The notes: generated from the sequence alone by a model not told the origin. DNA of 61,227 nt from Hondaea fermentalgiana (GCA_014084085.1 NPFB01000079.1:2161-63387); one strand, 5' to 3'; positions 49,361-59,711 are shown, counted from the stretch's first letter. Made by a program: numbers and translations.

Positions 49361-51974
49361 GGTCGCCGCCGTGCCCGAGGCCGGAGCTGATCTGCATTTG
49401 CCGCCGCTCCCGGGGGCGCGCGCCACTCGTCTCCGCGCCCAGGCACATCCCCCGCTGGCGGGAGCCCGTGCCGGCGACCCGCGGCCAGTGTGCTGTGGCT
49501 GCCCTCCGGCCGGGCTGGGCCCGTGCCCGAGCGCAAGAGTGGATGCGTCCATTTCCGAGTGCGCGAGCGCCGGCGGCCCTGATAAGTGGACGCTTGAAGA
49601 AAGAAAAGGCCGAGCAAGATGGCGGTCCGTCGTTGCTACGGCCCCACAGCTGCCTGGCGCGTGCAGGAGCTGGCTCCCCCTCCAGAGAAGAGCTGTTTCC
49701 CGCGCCGGGAAAGCGCGAGCGCGCGCGAGGGAAAGTGGCTGGCCGCTGCCAGCCGCGCGGCGCAGAGCGAGCACGCGGCCGCGGAGAGGACCGCGGCTGT
49801 GATATCGAGGTTGAAACCGAGATCGAGGACCAATCTCAATCTCAATCTCGATGTCAATCTCAATCTCAATCTCGCTCAGTCTCGATGAATGTTGATGAAT
49901 GACCTGACCTCGCGTGCGAGGAGACTTGACGTTGGAAACGTGGCTGCGAGGCCACGCGACGTTCGCTGCAACGTCGCCCTGCGCTGTGGAGACGCTGGCT
50001 ACTGGAAAACGCTCCCTCGAAGCTTGGGCGGAACTCGTGGTCCAGGCTTTTCCTTTTCAGAAAAGAAGTGAGTCGTCACCGGGACGGGGCCTGAGCGCCG
50101 CCGTGTTGAGGCAGGCGGGCAAGAGCAAATGGAAGATGACCACAGCAACAACGACAGATGCCTCGCACGCGCCTGACGCCCATGTACTCGTTGGCAACGC
50201 TGCGCCCTATTGACCTTGCGCGAGGGAAAACGAGGGCACGCGATACAATTCAAGTGCAGTATATACCGCACCGCACCGCGCCGCACCACACTGCACCGCA
50301 CCGCGTGAAAGAATCGCAATAGTGGAAATCGCCAAGGCCGCACGCCCGCACGCCTGCACGCACGCACGCACGCACGCCCGCTCGCTCGCTCGCTCGCACC
50401 GCACGTATGCTCCGCACGGCGTCTTGCGTCTTCTTCAGGTCGGGAAGTTAGCAAAGGGTTCGAGCTGATTTGCCCACACAATATTGCGCTCGAGGGCACT
50501 GCCTGCTGCAGCGGCGGGGACGCCCGAGGGAATCGAGGGCTTCTCCGTGACTCACGAACCGCTTCGCGGGTATCTCCGTCGGCACCCGCGCGCAGTCCAG
50601 GAAATCGAGACGGTCTGCCCTCTCTCACAGTGCGAGGCCGTGCGTCGCCGCAACGCCTGCAGGCAGTTGCTCACTCGCTCTTCGCGACGGGTTTTGCCTT
50701 CCTGCACGCGTGCAGGCCGCGTGGGCTTGGCGTGCGCGGCCGCTCCTTCCCTCTTTCGTTGTGACCCGCGCTCGACGCACCGCCTGGCCAATCGCCATTG
50801 TTTCTTTGCCCGCCGGGCGAAAGGCTTGCTCGCTCGCCCCCTCGCCCTGCCTCAAGGCAGTCTCAGTCTGTGGGCCCACTCGTCGAGGCGTGCGTCGATG
50901 GATGGGCCGAGCTCTCAGTCAGAAAGGGGGCTGCGACCACGAATCGTCCCATTCGAAGAGTCTCGCTGGCCTTGGGACGCGCGAAATTTCACTCGCGGAA
51001 AGACCCCTTGCGCTGTTGATCACCGGCGCGGCTGCCGGCCGGTGCAGGCGCAAGTCGTCCCCCCGGCGCCAGAGGCCTGCTCGCGCGCCGCCTCGAGTCC
51101 CTGGGCCGCGCCGCGCCGCCAAGCTAAGCTCGCTGCCAGGTGCAGACGTTTGTTGTCGTCTGTTTGTGTGGTTCTTTACGGCCCTTCGGATCGGATGAAC
51201 GAGGGAAACGGCGCCGAGGCCCCACGGCGAGGCGGACCATCTTCGCTCATAATTAGGCGACGATAAATGCTCGTGGGGCTAAGACAGTCTGCATAAGACG
51301 AAGGGCTGGAGGCGAGATTGTTGCGGACTTTGCACCGAACGGTGCTTGGTCGGCTGGGGTGACAAGCGAGGTAGAGGCGTCGAAGAAGATTTTCGACGCG
51401 ACCAACGTGCAGGGGGGGTGGGTGGGACAACTTTTCCCTCTTGGCTGTTGGTTGGTTGCTTGATTGATTCGTGCCACGCGAGCTTGCGAGTAGCCAGACT
51501 GAATGGCAACTATCAAATTGACTCCTCTCCGCACGGACACGACCTTGCGCCGTTTCATGGCCAAGCAATGTGTCAAACCGTAACTGAGATTGCTCGGCTA
51601 ATGAATCGTATTTATACCTGAATCTGTAGTTAGCGCTTGCGGCACCCGCCAAGGGGTCTTTTCATTGTCAAGCAGATCCTATGCTCTGCTCTGCTTTGCT
51701 CAATGCCAGCGATGATGCGTTCTCAACAATGATACTCGGCACGATCTGAGGGCATGCCAGCCATACAAAGAACCTTCTTGATCCCGACCTGTCAGCAGTG
51801 TTTGCAGTGCAGCATTCGACTTTTTCACGGCAGTATCTCTCTCTGCACAGTCGCTATGTCCGAATGGCACATGTATAACCTTTGATCACCACGACGCCAA
51901 CGCATAGGAGGGGAAGGTATTGCCCAGACAGCCAATCATCCGCGACAAAGAGCTCGACGACGCGGGCGCAAAGC
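49361..51974. other. Divergent gene-poor region Ser-rich gene / TMX
   Basis: 2.6 kb without a supported gene. A CAATCT array lies at 49831-49874. GCAC and GCTC tandem words lie at 50340-50400, next to a CACCGCACCGC stretch near 50265-50305. The 260-codon frame at 50484-51266 is Arg/Cys/Ser-rich and judged non-coding. Confidence 0.5.
49831..49874. repeat. (CAATCT)n hexanucleotide repeat
   Basis: About seven units of CAATCT with CGATGT variants, 470 bases upstream of the Ser-rich gene start. Confidence 0.9.
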
Positions 51975-51989
51975 ATGCTCGGCGGCGCC

Positions 51990-52767
51990 ATGCGTGCGGT
52001 GTTCCTGGCCCTTGTCTTTTGCGTGCTATTCGTGGCGCAAGATGGCGCCGAGGGCCGCGTGATCGAGCTCGGAGAAGACAACTTTGAGCAATTGACGCAA
52101 GCTGCGACGGGTGCGACGACGGGTGACTGGTACGTAACGAGGGAGCAAAGGAGGGGCCGCGCAGGTGGCACCGCTTACGTGGACGATTGCGACGCGCAGG
52201 TTTGTCAAGTTCTATGCGCCATGGTGCGGCCATTGCAAGCGTATGGCGTCGGCATGGGAAAACTTGGGCGAAGAACTCCTGGGTGAGATCAACGTAGCAG
52301 AGGTAAATGCGGAGAAAAATAAAGCCTTGGCGCATCGCTTTAAGATCAAGGGCTTTCCGACTCTCTTGTACTTTCATCAAGGCACAATGTACAAGTTCCG
52401 AGGAAAACGCAATGTCGAGACCATGGCCGAGTTTGCCAGATATATCGCCGAACATCGTACAGGCCCCAAGGATGTTGACAGTGTTCCTGTTCCTGCTGAA
52501 GCCTCTCTTCTTGACGCAAATGCTGCTGTATATGAGCGCATGATCGTGACCTTGCGCAAAGAGCCACTCAAGGCCGCGCTGGCAGCCCTCGCAGGCGTTC
52601 TGGTTGGCGCCGGAGCGGTGTATGCCGTGTTCAGGCCGCGCGACACCATTCCAGAGGTGCCTGCTGCCCAGAAAGATAGGCGGGATACAGCAGCGACGAA
52701 GAAGAAAGAAGACAAAGTCAATGCCGAAAAGGGAGCCACTATACCGGAATCTAAAAAGACCAAATAG
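51990..52767 (+). CDS. Transmembrane thioredoxin-related protein (TMX/PDI-like), two exons
   Basis: Exon 1 is 51990-52129, intron 52130-52199 (GTACGT...GCGCAG, 70 bases), exon 2 is 52200-52767. The join is inside a Trp codon (TG|G) and gives ...TTGDW-FVKFYAPWCGHCKRM. The 235-residue product has a signal peptide (MRAVFLALVFCVLFVAQ), one thioredoxin domain with CGHC, the cis-Pro segment KIKGFPTLLYF, a membrane segment (LKAALAALAGVLVGAGAVYAVF) and a basic tail ending KKTK, a KKxx-type dilysine ER-retrieval signal. It should act in the ER lumen as a membrane-bound disulfide oxidoreductase. An in-frame ATG at 51975 would add five residues. It is convergent with the TIR gene, 121 bases apart. Confidence 0.9.
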
Positions 52768-52888
52768 TTTTTTTCTTGTCATCCCTAATTCGGGTGCGCG
52801 AGCCTGGAAAGTAAAATGATCAGAAGCAGAAGCAACGGGTATAACTGGGTATAACACGAAAGAAAAACCAATTGTGATTCGATAAGCG

Positions 52889-53722
52889 TCAGCTAGAGTC
52901 AATGCGACGAATGAGCTCGTCGTAAAAGGGTTCTGCCAGGTACAGACGACGCTGAAAGGGCATCGACTCGCGGGCATCGAAGATGTGCTTCGCCGTCTTT
53001 GGCGCCGTTTTAATGTACTTGGAGAAGTTGGCAAAACCCACACGATTCAGATCGCTCTCGTGCACAAGAAGAATTGATTTATCTGCTTCCAAGGCCGTAG
53101 CAAGCTCCATGCACACCGCCTTCGAGCTGAAGACAGTCTTTGTCAAGAAGAGCAAATAGCACTTCGACGCCAAAATGCCAGCTTTCATCTCGTTTGTCGA
53201 CAGATTGCCCTTCGTTCGCTGGCCGACCCACACTTTGAGTCCGCGGTTCTTGAGTTTCTCAGCCATGAGGTCGCACGCATCACCGGCTTCGTATTGCTCG
53301 TGACTCAAGAAAACGTGGTTCTGAAGTCTGGAGTTCAGGGGCATGTCTGCAAACACATCGATTCCGGTCGTGTTGTGGATGTCTTCGAGTAGCGAACCAT
53401 CTTCAAAGAACTGTGCAAAGTCCGCCACTTTGACACGTGTTGCGTCCACGGACTCGAAGGACTTGACTTCTGATGCGCGCGCCTCTTTCAGATCATCGTG
53501 TGCGACCAGAACAGACGCGTCTGTCGGGGATTGGAAGAGAAGCTCCCAGGGCAAGTCCGGATAAAGCGCCTCGCGAGCGCCCTGGAACATGCTCAGTAGC
53601 ATCTTCAACGCGCTCGCTGGCTTGCTCGAGTCACGCTTTACGCGAAACCAGATCTTGTCGCCGATCTGCTCAAGTGCAAACACGGAGAGACCGAAGCGGA
53701 GGATGGCCTTGTTTCCTGCCAT
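52889..53722 (-). CDS. TIR-domain protein
   Basis: A 277-residue protein with a C-terminal TIR domain at about 134-275: NHVFLSHEQYEAGDACDLMA (strand A and helix A), GLKVWVGQR (strand B and BB-loop region), SKCYLLFLTKTVFSS (strand C and D) and KAVCMELATAL, where Glu206 sits at the place of the catalytic Glu of TIR NADases. The N-terminal 120 residues (ILRFGLSVFALEQIGDKIWFRV, shown in two parts below 20) are not recognised: ILRFGLSVFALEQ then IGDKIWFRVKR. No LRR, NB-ARC or membrane segment is present. TIR proteins sense or signal through NAD cleavage or assembly; activity here is unproven. An in-frame ATG at 53806 would add 28 residues of Trp/Cys-rich sequence. Confidence 0.8.
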   Translation of the reverse strand: MAGNKAILRFGLSVFALEQIGDKIWFRVKRDSSKPASALKMLLSMFQGAREALYPDLPWELLFQSPTDASVLVAHDDLKEARASEVKSFESVDATRVKVADFAQFFEDGSLLEDIHNTTGIDVFADMPLNSRLQNHVFLSHEQYEAGDACDLMAEKLKNRGLKVWVGQRTKGNLSTNEMKAGILASKCYLLFLTKTVFSSKAVCMELATALEADKSILLVHESDLNRVGFANFSKYIKTAPKTAKHIFDARESMPFQRRLYLAEPFYDELIRRIDSS

Positions 53723-56092
53723 TTGGTCACTGTGTGCCGTCCAGCACGTGCTTTGAGGCACACTCAGCTTTACGTCCCAGTCCCCACAAAGAGGCCGAGG
53801 ACACATCGTCCGAGTGTTGATGCAAAATGCACATTTGGTCTCCGCTACGCGCTGACAGACTCAAATCGTTTTGTCGTAGGTGCCACTTACAATGTAGTCA
53901 TCCACGAGCGCATTTCTCGCACCGCAAAGTTGAAGTGGAGGTCGTGGCCGCAAAAAAATTAATTCGAAAAAATTTGCCATACACGCTTCCCAATGCCGAG
54001 AGACCGCTCTTGAGCTTGGAAAACAGTCTTGAGCAAGATTCTTGCTAATTCAACGCATCATCGAAAGGCGTGTGCACGCGCGGCCAGGGTATTTTGTTTG
54101 TTGTCCCAAAACGGTGGCCTCATCAAAGAGGAGGATTCTGGAAGGAAAAAGTGAAAGAAGCATAATTCCAGCTGTCCGCATGATCTTGTATTTGTTGCTG
54201 TCGGTGTTTCCAAGTCAAAGAGCCAAAGCTGTAGACTTGATGCTGTGTCAGACTTGATGCTGCGCCATCCTCCGCGGTCGCCTGAAAGTGGATTCTTCCT
54301 TGCAGGCAATGCACAGTGGAAACTGGTCGCTTTCAAACAGCAAATCTTTGCCTTGTGCTCATCGTCGCTCCCGAGGTGCTTTGCATGCGCGACTACCTTG
54401 CAAATAAGTAGTTCACGCGAGGTACCGATGGTCAAAGAACCAGGCTTTTGTCTCAAGCGCAGGCGCCAACATTACCTACTAAATGAAGTCAGGGTCACGG
54501 CCCTTGCGTACACGATGCGGCCGGCAAAGAAATCTGGCGTCGCCTTGTTGAGCACATGTCGGAAAAGGCTCACGACCCATTTGAGCGTTGGCTGCTGCTG
54601 CGCATTTTCTCCATACTTCAATTCGATGACTTTGCCGCGGGCCGGTCTTCAGGTCGTGATGTGCGCAGCGGATTGGTCGATTGGTGAACTGCACAATGTC
54701 AATGCCTCCCAGTACTTCAAAGCGAAGCCACCGGCGAGGCCGCACTCCAGACTTGGCGTTTTCAATGTCCTCTCGCGGGCCGTGTGTGATCCCTTTCCCA
54801 CTGCATCTCGGGCCTGACCTAGAAACTGTCACCTGACCGGACCCCGGACCATCATGTCAATGCCATCGACACTCATCAGGGCTCGCTCCAGCCGGGCCGC
54901 GAACTTGAAGAGCGTGGCGATAATCGTCTGGGCAAGGTGACAGGCACGACGCAGCCGCAAGGCGAGCCTGGATGGATGAGGCGGACATGCTCTCTGCAGA
55001 AAAACGTCACGCTTGGCGCGACCATCAAGTGAAGCGAAGTGGCCTCACACAAACACCTCGACGCCGCACCAACCAACAACATCCTGACTGCGAATCAGAC
55101 CGACACCAATCAAAAAAACATCCCTGGTGTATAGTCTCTCCTCCATTCATTCAATTTTCCCTTCGCCTGATTCCATTCCTACCGGCGAAGCTTGGCGCAG
55201 GTGCACGTGCGAGGCCGTACGGCATCGCCCGCGTCGCTGCGCTGCAAAAAGCTCTCAAGCCGAAACATCCGGCTGGCTTGCGAAGGTCTTGACGCCCAGC
55301 CAGAGCGACGACGAAAACGACTTCAACAACATCGTCGTGATCAGCACCGAGAACAAGAACAAGAGCTTCTGCGCGGTCCCGATCGTCGCATCGTGGTGCC
55401 GCGCCAAGGTTGGCTCGGGGCGAATTTTCCGCTCGGGAATAGCCCGGAAAGTGCGTCCGCGCCTCCGCATCGGACCCAGAACCATTTTTGAACGTTATAG
55501 ACATATCACGTCTCTGGGTCCGCTAAATTCGATAAAGAGGGCACGCTTGACGCCGGCGAAAGTCCATAACCTCAATCTCCCGGCACAGCACAGGGGCGGA
55601 GTATGGGAAAGGCGGAGGGGATTGGCCGAGGCGGGGCGAAGAGTTGCGCAGTGCCCGCGCAGGCGGCTGAGAGCGCCCCGGTGGTAAAAAGGCCTCGAAA
55701 AAGGGAACGCCAATGTGACGTTTGCGACAAGGAGAAACTCCGAATGGGGTTGCGCTTCGGGGAAGACGTCACGGCCAGCACAAGCGTGGTGTGGCTGGCA
55801 ACATGCGATTGGTAGATGGCGCGGCGAAAGGTGTCGGGGTCCCGTCAACGGTCGTCGTTTGTGGTCCCGGCGTGGGTCGGTTTGCAAAGGAATGGAGCAA
55901 ACAAGCAAAGTCGCTTCGCTTCGACCTCGCGATTGATTGTCTGCCCAGAGCTAGAGCTGCACCCCGTGCCTGCTGCTGGCTGCAGCTGGGGCTGGCTAGA
56001 CAGCGGTTGCGGCGAGCTTCAGCAAGGGTCTTTTTCGTTTGCGACAAATTGAAAAAGGAGGCGTGGTGGCGAGAGCGCCCGTCATTCACACG
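53723..56092. other. Gene-poor region with decayed coding fragments
   Basis: 2.4 kb between the TIR and YeeE genes. The part 54060-54960 carries broken coding sequence on - (separate entry). A 186-codon frame on + at 55127-55687 contains SDDENDFNNIVVISTENKN and looks partly protein-like, but it has no ATG. Left and right ends are probably promoters. Confidence 0.45.
54060..54960 (-). pseudogene. Decayed coding region, unknown family
   Basis: On -, protein-like pieces follow each other in different frames: LAQTIIATLFKFAARLERAL, then RRWLRFEVLGGIDIVQF, then IELKYGENAQQQPTLKWVV and LNKATPDFFAGRIVYARAV, then PALETKAWFFDHRYLA, and later FGSLTWKHRQQQIQ. Between the second and third pieces, a single base shift at the GC-rich CCCGCGGC (about 54640) changes frame; stops separate others. 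The pattern fits a pseudogene of one protein with several indels, or a gene with sequencing errors or missed introns. No family was recognised. Confidence 0.38.
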
Positions 56093-57400
56093 ATGGTCTT
56101 CGGCAGAAACCTGAATGCGGACGAGTCGCTGGCGCTAGGACAAGATGGAGCCGTAGAGCGAAGCTCAGTCAACCCGCTCGCGGCGCACTTGGGCGAGAAC
56201 CTCCGCGATTCTGATAGCGAGGCGAGCGACCTTGAAAGCCAGGTCCAGACGCGGCAAGGAGACAGCCTTCGACGATGGCTCATTGTCGGCATCACGACGA
56301 GCATCATGGGCCTCATCTTTGGCTTTGCGTTTGCGAAATCACGCGTGTACGAGCCGCACGTCATTCGCGCACAGTTCCTCTTTGAAAAGTGGATCATGCT
56401 GAAAATGTTCCTTGCGGCCGCGGGCACTAGCGCAGCTGTTTTTGCAGTGGCGGCGATTGTAGCGCCCGCCAAGTTCGAAGCGGCGCGACTCGATTGGGAC
56501 TCGAGCCGTTGTGGCAGGGGACCGCGCAGCGCTGCACTAGGCGGCATGATTCTGGGCAGCGGCATGGCCATTGCCGGCGCCTGCCCGGGCATGGTCCTGC
56601 CCCAGGTCGGTGCAGGCGTCACGAACAGTGGCTTTACGCTTTTGGGTGGCATTATTGGAGCATTCGCATATGGTTTGCTCGAGCCCCTCATGGCTCCACT
56701 CCTGCGGAGGTACAGTGGGCCGAGTGGCAAGTTTGCGTATGTGGACGAGTATGTCCCACTTTCATTTTCGCAGTGTTCGGCTTTGCTTGCTCTGGGTTGT
56801 GGCCTCGTGGTGTTCCTTCTCGAGTATCTGGTGCCGTGGCAGAGCGAACTCAGTCTTCCACTCGAAGACGACTGCTCTTTGCAAACTTTTTTCAAGTGCT
56901 ATGCGTGGCCACCCTCGGTTGGTGGCGCGCTCATCGGCTCGCTACAGATTCCAGTTTTTGCCGTTGTTGGCACATTTCTGGGTTCATCCACGAGTTATCA
57001 GACGACCTGCAGCTCGTGGGTTCTTTTGCTCTCTGACTCGATCAGCCGCTATTTTACGTACGCGAAGCGATTTGCACGCCCGACGGTCGACACACATTGG
57101 CAGCTTTTCTATGTCTGCATGGCCATTCTCGGGGCCTTTCTCACCGAGTATGCATCGGGTTTGCTCGGCAAGGTGCCCGGTGTGCCGATTGGCTATGGTT
57201 TTTGTGGCGGTTTTCTCATGGTTTGGGGCAGCCGCATGGGCGCTGGCTGCACATCTGGGCATGGACTTTCAGGCATGGCTGTGATGATGCTGCACAGCTT
57301 TCTTGCTGTTCCCTTTATGTTTGGAGCTGGCATTGCGGTTGCCTTTATTGCTCGTGCTGTTGATCCATCATTTTACCCTGGACCCGCCATTCAGTTGTGA
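56093..57400 (+). CDS. YeeE/YedE-family sulfur transporter
   Basis: A 435-residue multi-span membrane protein of the YeeE/YedE (TsuA, thiosulfate/sulfur transport) family. Two family signatures are seen, one in each half: GSGMAIAGACPGMVLPQVGA near 157-175 and WGSRMGAGCTSGHGLSGMA near 380-398, which carry the Cys residues used for thiosulfate relay in bacterial TsuA. About nine to ten membrane helices are predicted by eye. The first 70 residues are hydrophilic and acidic (DSDSEASDLESQ). The family is mainly bacterial with scattered eukaryotic members. The start at 56093 (MVFGRNL) is the first good ATG; location in the cell is unknown. Single exon, convergent with GatC. Confidence 0.88.
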   Translation: MVFGRNLNADESLALGQDGAVERSSVNPLAAHLGENLRDSDSEASDLESQVQTRQGDSLRRWLIVGITTSIMGLIFGFAFAKSRVYEPHVIRAQFLFEKWIMLKMFLAAAGTSAAVFAVAAIVAPAKFEAARLDWDSSRCGRGPRSAALGGMILGSGMAIAGACPGMVLPQVGAGVTNSGFTLLGGIIGAFAYGLLEPLMAPLLRRYSGPSGKFAYVDEYVPLSFSQCSALLALGCGLVVFLLEYLVPWQSELSLPLEDDCSLQTFFKCYAWPPSVGGALIGSLQIPVFAVVGTFLGSSTSYQTTCSSWVLLLSDSISRYFTYAKRFARPTVDTHWQLFYVCMAILGAFLTEYASGLLGKVPGVPIGYGFCGGFLMVWGSRMGAGCTSGHGLSGMAVMMLHSFLAVPFMFGAGIAVAFIARAVDPSFYPGPAIQL

Positions 57401-57916
57401 GTCTGAACAATTTTTGAACGGCGCCAAGATCTTGCGCGCCTTACTCAACAAAGCGTCGATCTTTCTGGCATGGGCGCTGGAAGTCGACCTGATTTTAATT
57501 ATGATAGAAAAAGATACAAGATGTGAACGCCTTTGTATACGTGAACATTTTTCGACAAAGAGAATAGTAGATGGAAGATCAGACGTGCATGACTTCTCGC
57601 CCGTGAACAGAGATTTAATTTATGTGGACTTCTTTTGCGAGTGCTTCCTTTACAAACAGTCCATAGCGGTCATGAGGTTTCACGTGCGCAAGCTTGACAC
57701 GATGCATTGTGGAAAAGTGAAATGCTCACCAAGAGATGCTTGGACCAAAACTCAAAGATTCAAAAAGTAAGACGAGCAAAGTTTTGCTCTGCAAAATCAC
57801 AGGAGGCCGTCTTTAACCAAGCCAACTTGATACCTAACATTCACTTGTACAATTTAGAAAGGTTGTATGATCATTGCAGAGTAAATCTCAAGTGTGGCGC
57901 CTTGGAAAGCGCGAGA
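57401..57916. other. Convergent 3' region YeeE/GatC
   Basis: About 515 bases, AT-rich (for example TTTTAATTATGATAG near 57491). No gene, RNA or repeat recognised. Confidence 0.5.
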
Positions 57917-58402
57917 CTATGGTCTCTTTTGGTACACCACAAAATGGCCATCTTCAGAGCGCTCGGCATTCGACAGTAATGCTTCCTTGTTGTCGCCCTC
58001 GGAAACCTGGTCCTCACGCAAGGGCGTGAGCTCGAGGTCCCGCTGCTCCAAAGGAGTGCCCTCGTTGCGCCGAGCAGCTTCGGCCTCGGTGACAAGGTCG
58101 CCAAAACGCAGAACGGCCTCGAGGTCGTGCAACAGCTTCTCGCGCTGGGCCGTCTCGCGAGGGAGACCAAGGTTCGCGAGGTCTGCGAGCTCCTCAAGTC
58201 TCCTTTCCGTGAGCCGCGCGCCTCCCTCGCTCTCCGGTGCTTGTGCGAGGAGTTTGTCGCGCAGCGACCACGAACCCTGGTTAGCCTCCCATGGCAACTC
58301 CAGCTTGGGCCCGCTAGACTCGCGCTGCGTCGAGCTCGACGCTAGTCGCCGCGCGATGCCACGCCCCCAGGCGCGGGCGTGAAAGTCCGCCGCGCGCAGC
58401 AT
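57917..58402 (-). CDS. gatC: Glutamyl-tRNA(Gln) amidotransferase subunit C, mitochondrial
   Basis: A 161-residue protein with a GatC core at about 70-160: LTERRLEELADLANLGLP, the long helix LLHDLEAVLRFGDLVTEAE, the TPLEQRDLELTPLREDQVS segment and the closing ERSEDGHFVV, which matches the family's 'LREDEV...A.E.E.gyf.VP'. The first 30 residues (MLRAADFHARAWGRGIARRL) are basic and lack acids, as expected for a mitochondrial presequence. GatC holds GatA and GatB together in the transamidation route to Gln-tRNA(Gln) in the organelle. The start at ATG 58402 gives the presequence; upstream frame is Lys-rich leader. Confidence 0.85.
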   Translation of the reverse strand: MLRAADFHARAWGRGIARRLASSSTQRESSGPKLELPWEANQGSWSLRDKLLAQAPESEGGARLTERRLEELADLANLGLPRETAQREKLLHDLEAVLRFGDLVTEAEAARRNEGTPLEQRDLELTPLREDQVSEGDNKEALLSNAERSEDGHFVVYQKRP

Positions 58403-58784
58403 GTTGCAGGCTTTCTTGGTCTTTTGCTTTGTTTTTCTCTCTCCGATTTTTTTCGTGATGACGGCGAATGGTGGCAATGGTGAAATGAGATGAGATTGAT
58501 GCATGCATGACAAAGGCCTGCAAGGAGACCTTGATCCGCGAGACCTTGTGACAATGGAAGGGGAGGCAAATATGTGGAGGGGGACGTCGAAAGCAAGGAA
58601 CAGCGTAAGTGAACGGTCTTCGAGTCGTGACTATTCTTGGAAAGAACTTGATAAAAAAATATAACGCTCGGGCGCGCCGAGGAGTGATTGTGACAAACGC
58701 AAAGCGGTGACAGTGTCTCCAAATAAGGAACGCTAAGTACGCTTGGATAACTACAAAATTCTGCTATCATCTCAAAAGGAATTA
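58403..58784. other. Intergenic region GatC / PTP
   Basis: About 380 bases, upstream of GatC and downstream of the PTP gene on the same strand. Nothing recognised. Confidence 0.5.
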
Positions 58785-59711
58785 TTAAAGATCATCTGCA
58801 ACGGCATGCAAAATCTGAAAGATCAAGGCATACTGGTGCGCACCCTCGACCATCCAGGGATGTCGCTGCTCACGAATTGTCTCGATCGCAGACTTTACAG
58901 TGGAGACAAGATATGATCCGAACGCAACACTGTTCTTGGCGGCGTCATCCTCAGACATGAATCTGTCAAGATTCCCCGCTTGTTGTTCCTTGCGTAAATG
59001 CGAAAGAACTGCGAGCGTAGAGACAAATGTGCCTGACCGACCAACACCACCGCTACAATTGACCATAACGAGGCCTGGCGCTTCCAGAGCGCGTGCTACG
59101 ACACGTGTCGTGGGCGCCATGGACTCTGGCGTACCATAATTGGGCCACGCGTTAAATTGAATGTGCGAGATGAGTGCAGGCTCCGCATCGGCTCTTGTCA
59201 CGCAAAGTTTCCGCACAACGACATCTCCTCCAAACTCCTGGTCCACTTCTTCGGCAACAACCTCGACGTTCACGTCTTTGTACGTTCCTGGAGACACATA
59301 GTCGGCACATTCACGTGGAATGGGCGCAAGGTTGACCATCAGGGTAACACCATTCTCGATGGCAACTTTCCAAAACGCGTGTCGCGTATCGGGTCTCTCA
59401 AGAGGACCTTGAGCAATGATGAAGCGACTCATAAGCGGTGAAACCAAGGATGCGTTCGCAAAGGTGTCCTCTTCACCCGTAGGAGCAAGGCACGCGTCAA
59501 AGGGTAAGATATTGCAAAAGCGGTTCTCGTTGGAGTGAGCGTCTGCAACGCTGCAAAGACCCTCGCGCATCATCATCTTGTGGCTTCTACGACCCGAGAA
59601 GTCCTCTTTGAAGGGCGACCCTGCGCCGAGCGCCTCATACTCTGCTTCCACGCACTCGGGGTCGCGGTCCTTGCAAGCCGCCTTGAGCAGCTTCCCAAGG
59701 GACGTTGACAT
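58785..59711 (-). CDS. Protein tyrosine phosphatase-like, altered catalytic residues
   Basis: A 308-residue classical PTP-fold protein. The pTyr-loop analogue is NENRFCNILPFD at 61-72, the fold segment IIAQGPLERPD at 98-108, the WPD loop reads WPNYGTPES (Asn191 where the general acid Asp is expected), the P-loop reads VNCSGGVGRSGTF at 217-229 (nucleophile Cys219 and Arg225 kept, Asn218 where His is usual) and the Q-loop Gln293 is kept (MVEGAHQYALIF). Loss of the general acid predicts strongly reduced turnover or substrate trapping, so it may bind phosphotyrosine rather than hydrolyse it. Substrate and location are unknown. Single exon. Confidence 0.85.
   Translation of the reverse strand: MSTSLGKLLKAACKDRDPECVEAEYEALGAGSPFKEDFSGRRSHKMMMREGLCSVADAHSNENRFCNILPFDACLAPTGEEDTFANASLVSPLMSRFIIAQGPLERPDTRHAFWKVAIENGVTLMVNLAPIPRECADYVSPGTYKDVNVEVVAEEVDQEFGGDVVVRKLCVTRADAEPALISHIQFNAWPNYGTPESMAPTTRVVARALEAPGLVMVNCSGGVGRSGTFVSTLAVLSHLRKEQQAGNLDRFMSEDDAAKNSVAFGSYLVSTVKSAIETIREQRHPWMVEGAHQYALIFQILHAVADDL

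Noticed and set aside
50340..50400. CRISPR-like or origin-like repeat array
   Set aside because: The repeats are 4-base GCAC and GCTC microsatellites without spacers; this is a eukaryotic window.
50484..51266. 260-codon frame on +
   Set aside because: Arg/Ser/Cys-rich with GC-driven composition, no motif, and lies in a divergent promoter region with tandem repeats.
55127..55687. 186-codon frame on +
   Set aside because: It starts with GTG and has no ATG. Parts look protein-like, but no splice entry or family could be named, so it is only mentioned under the gene-poor region.
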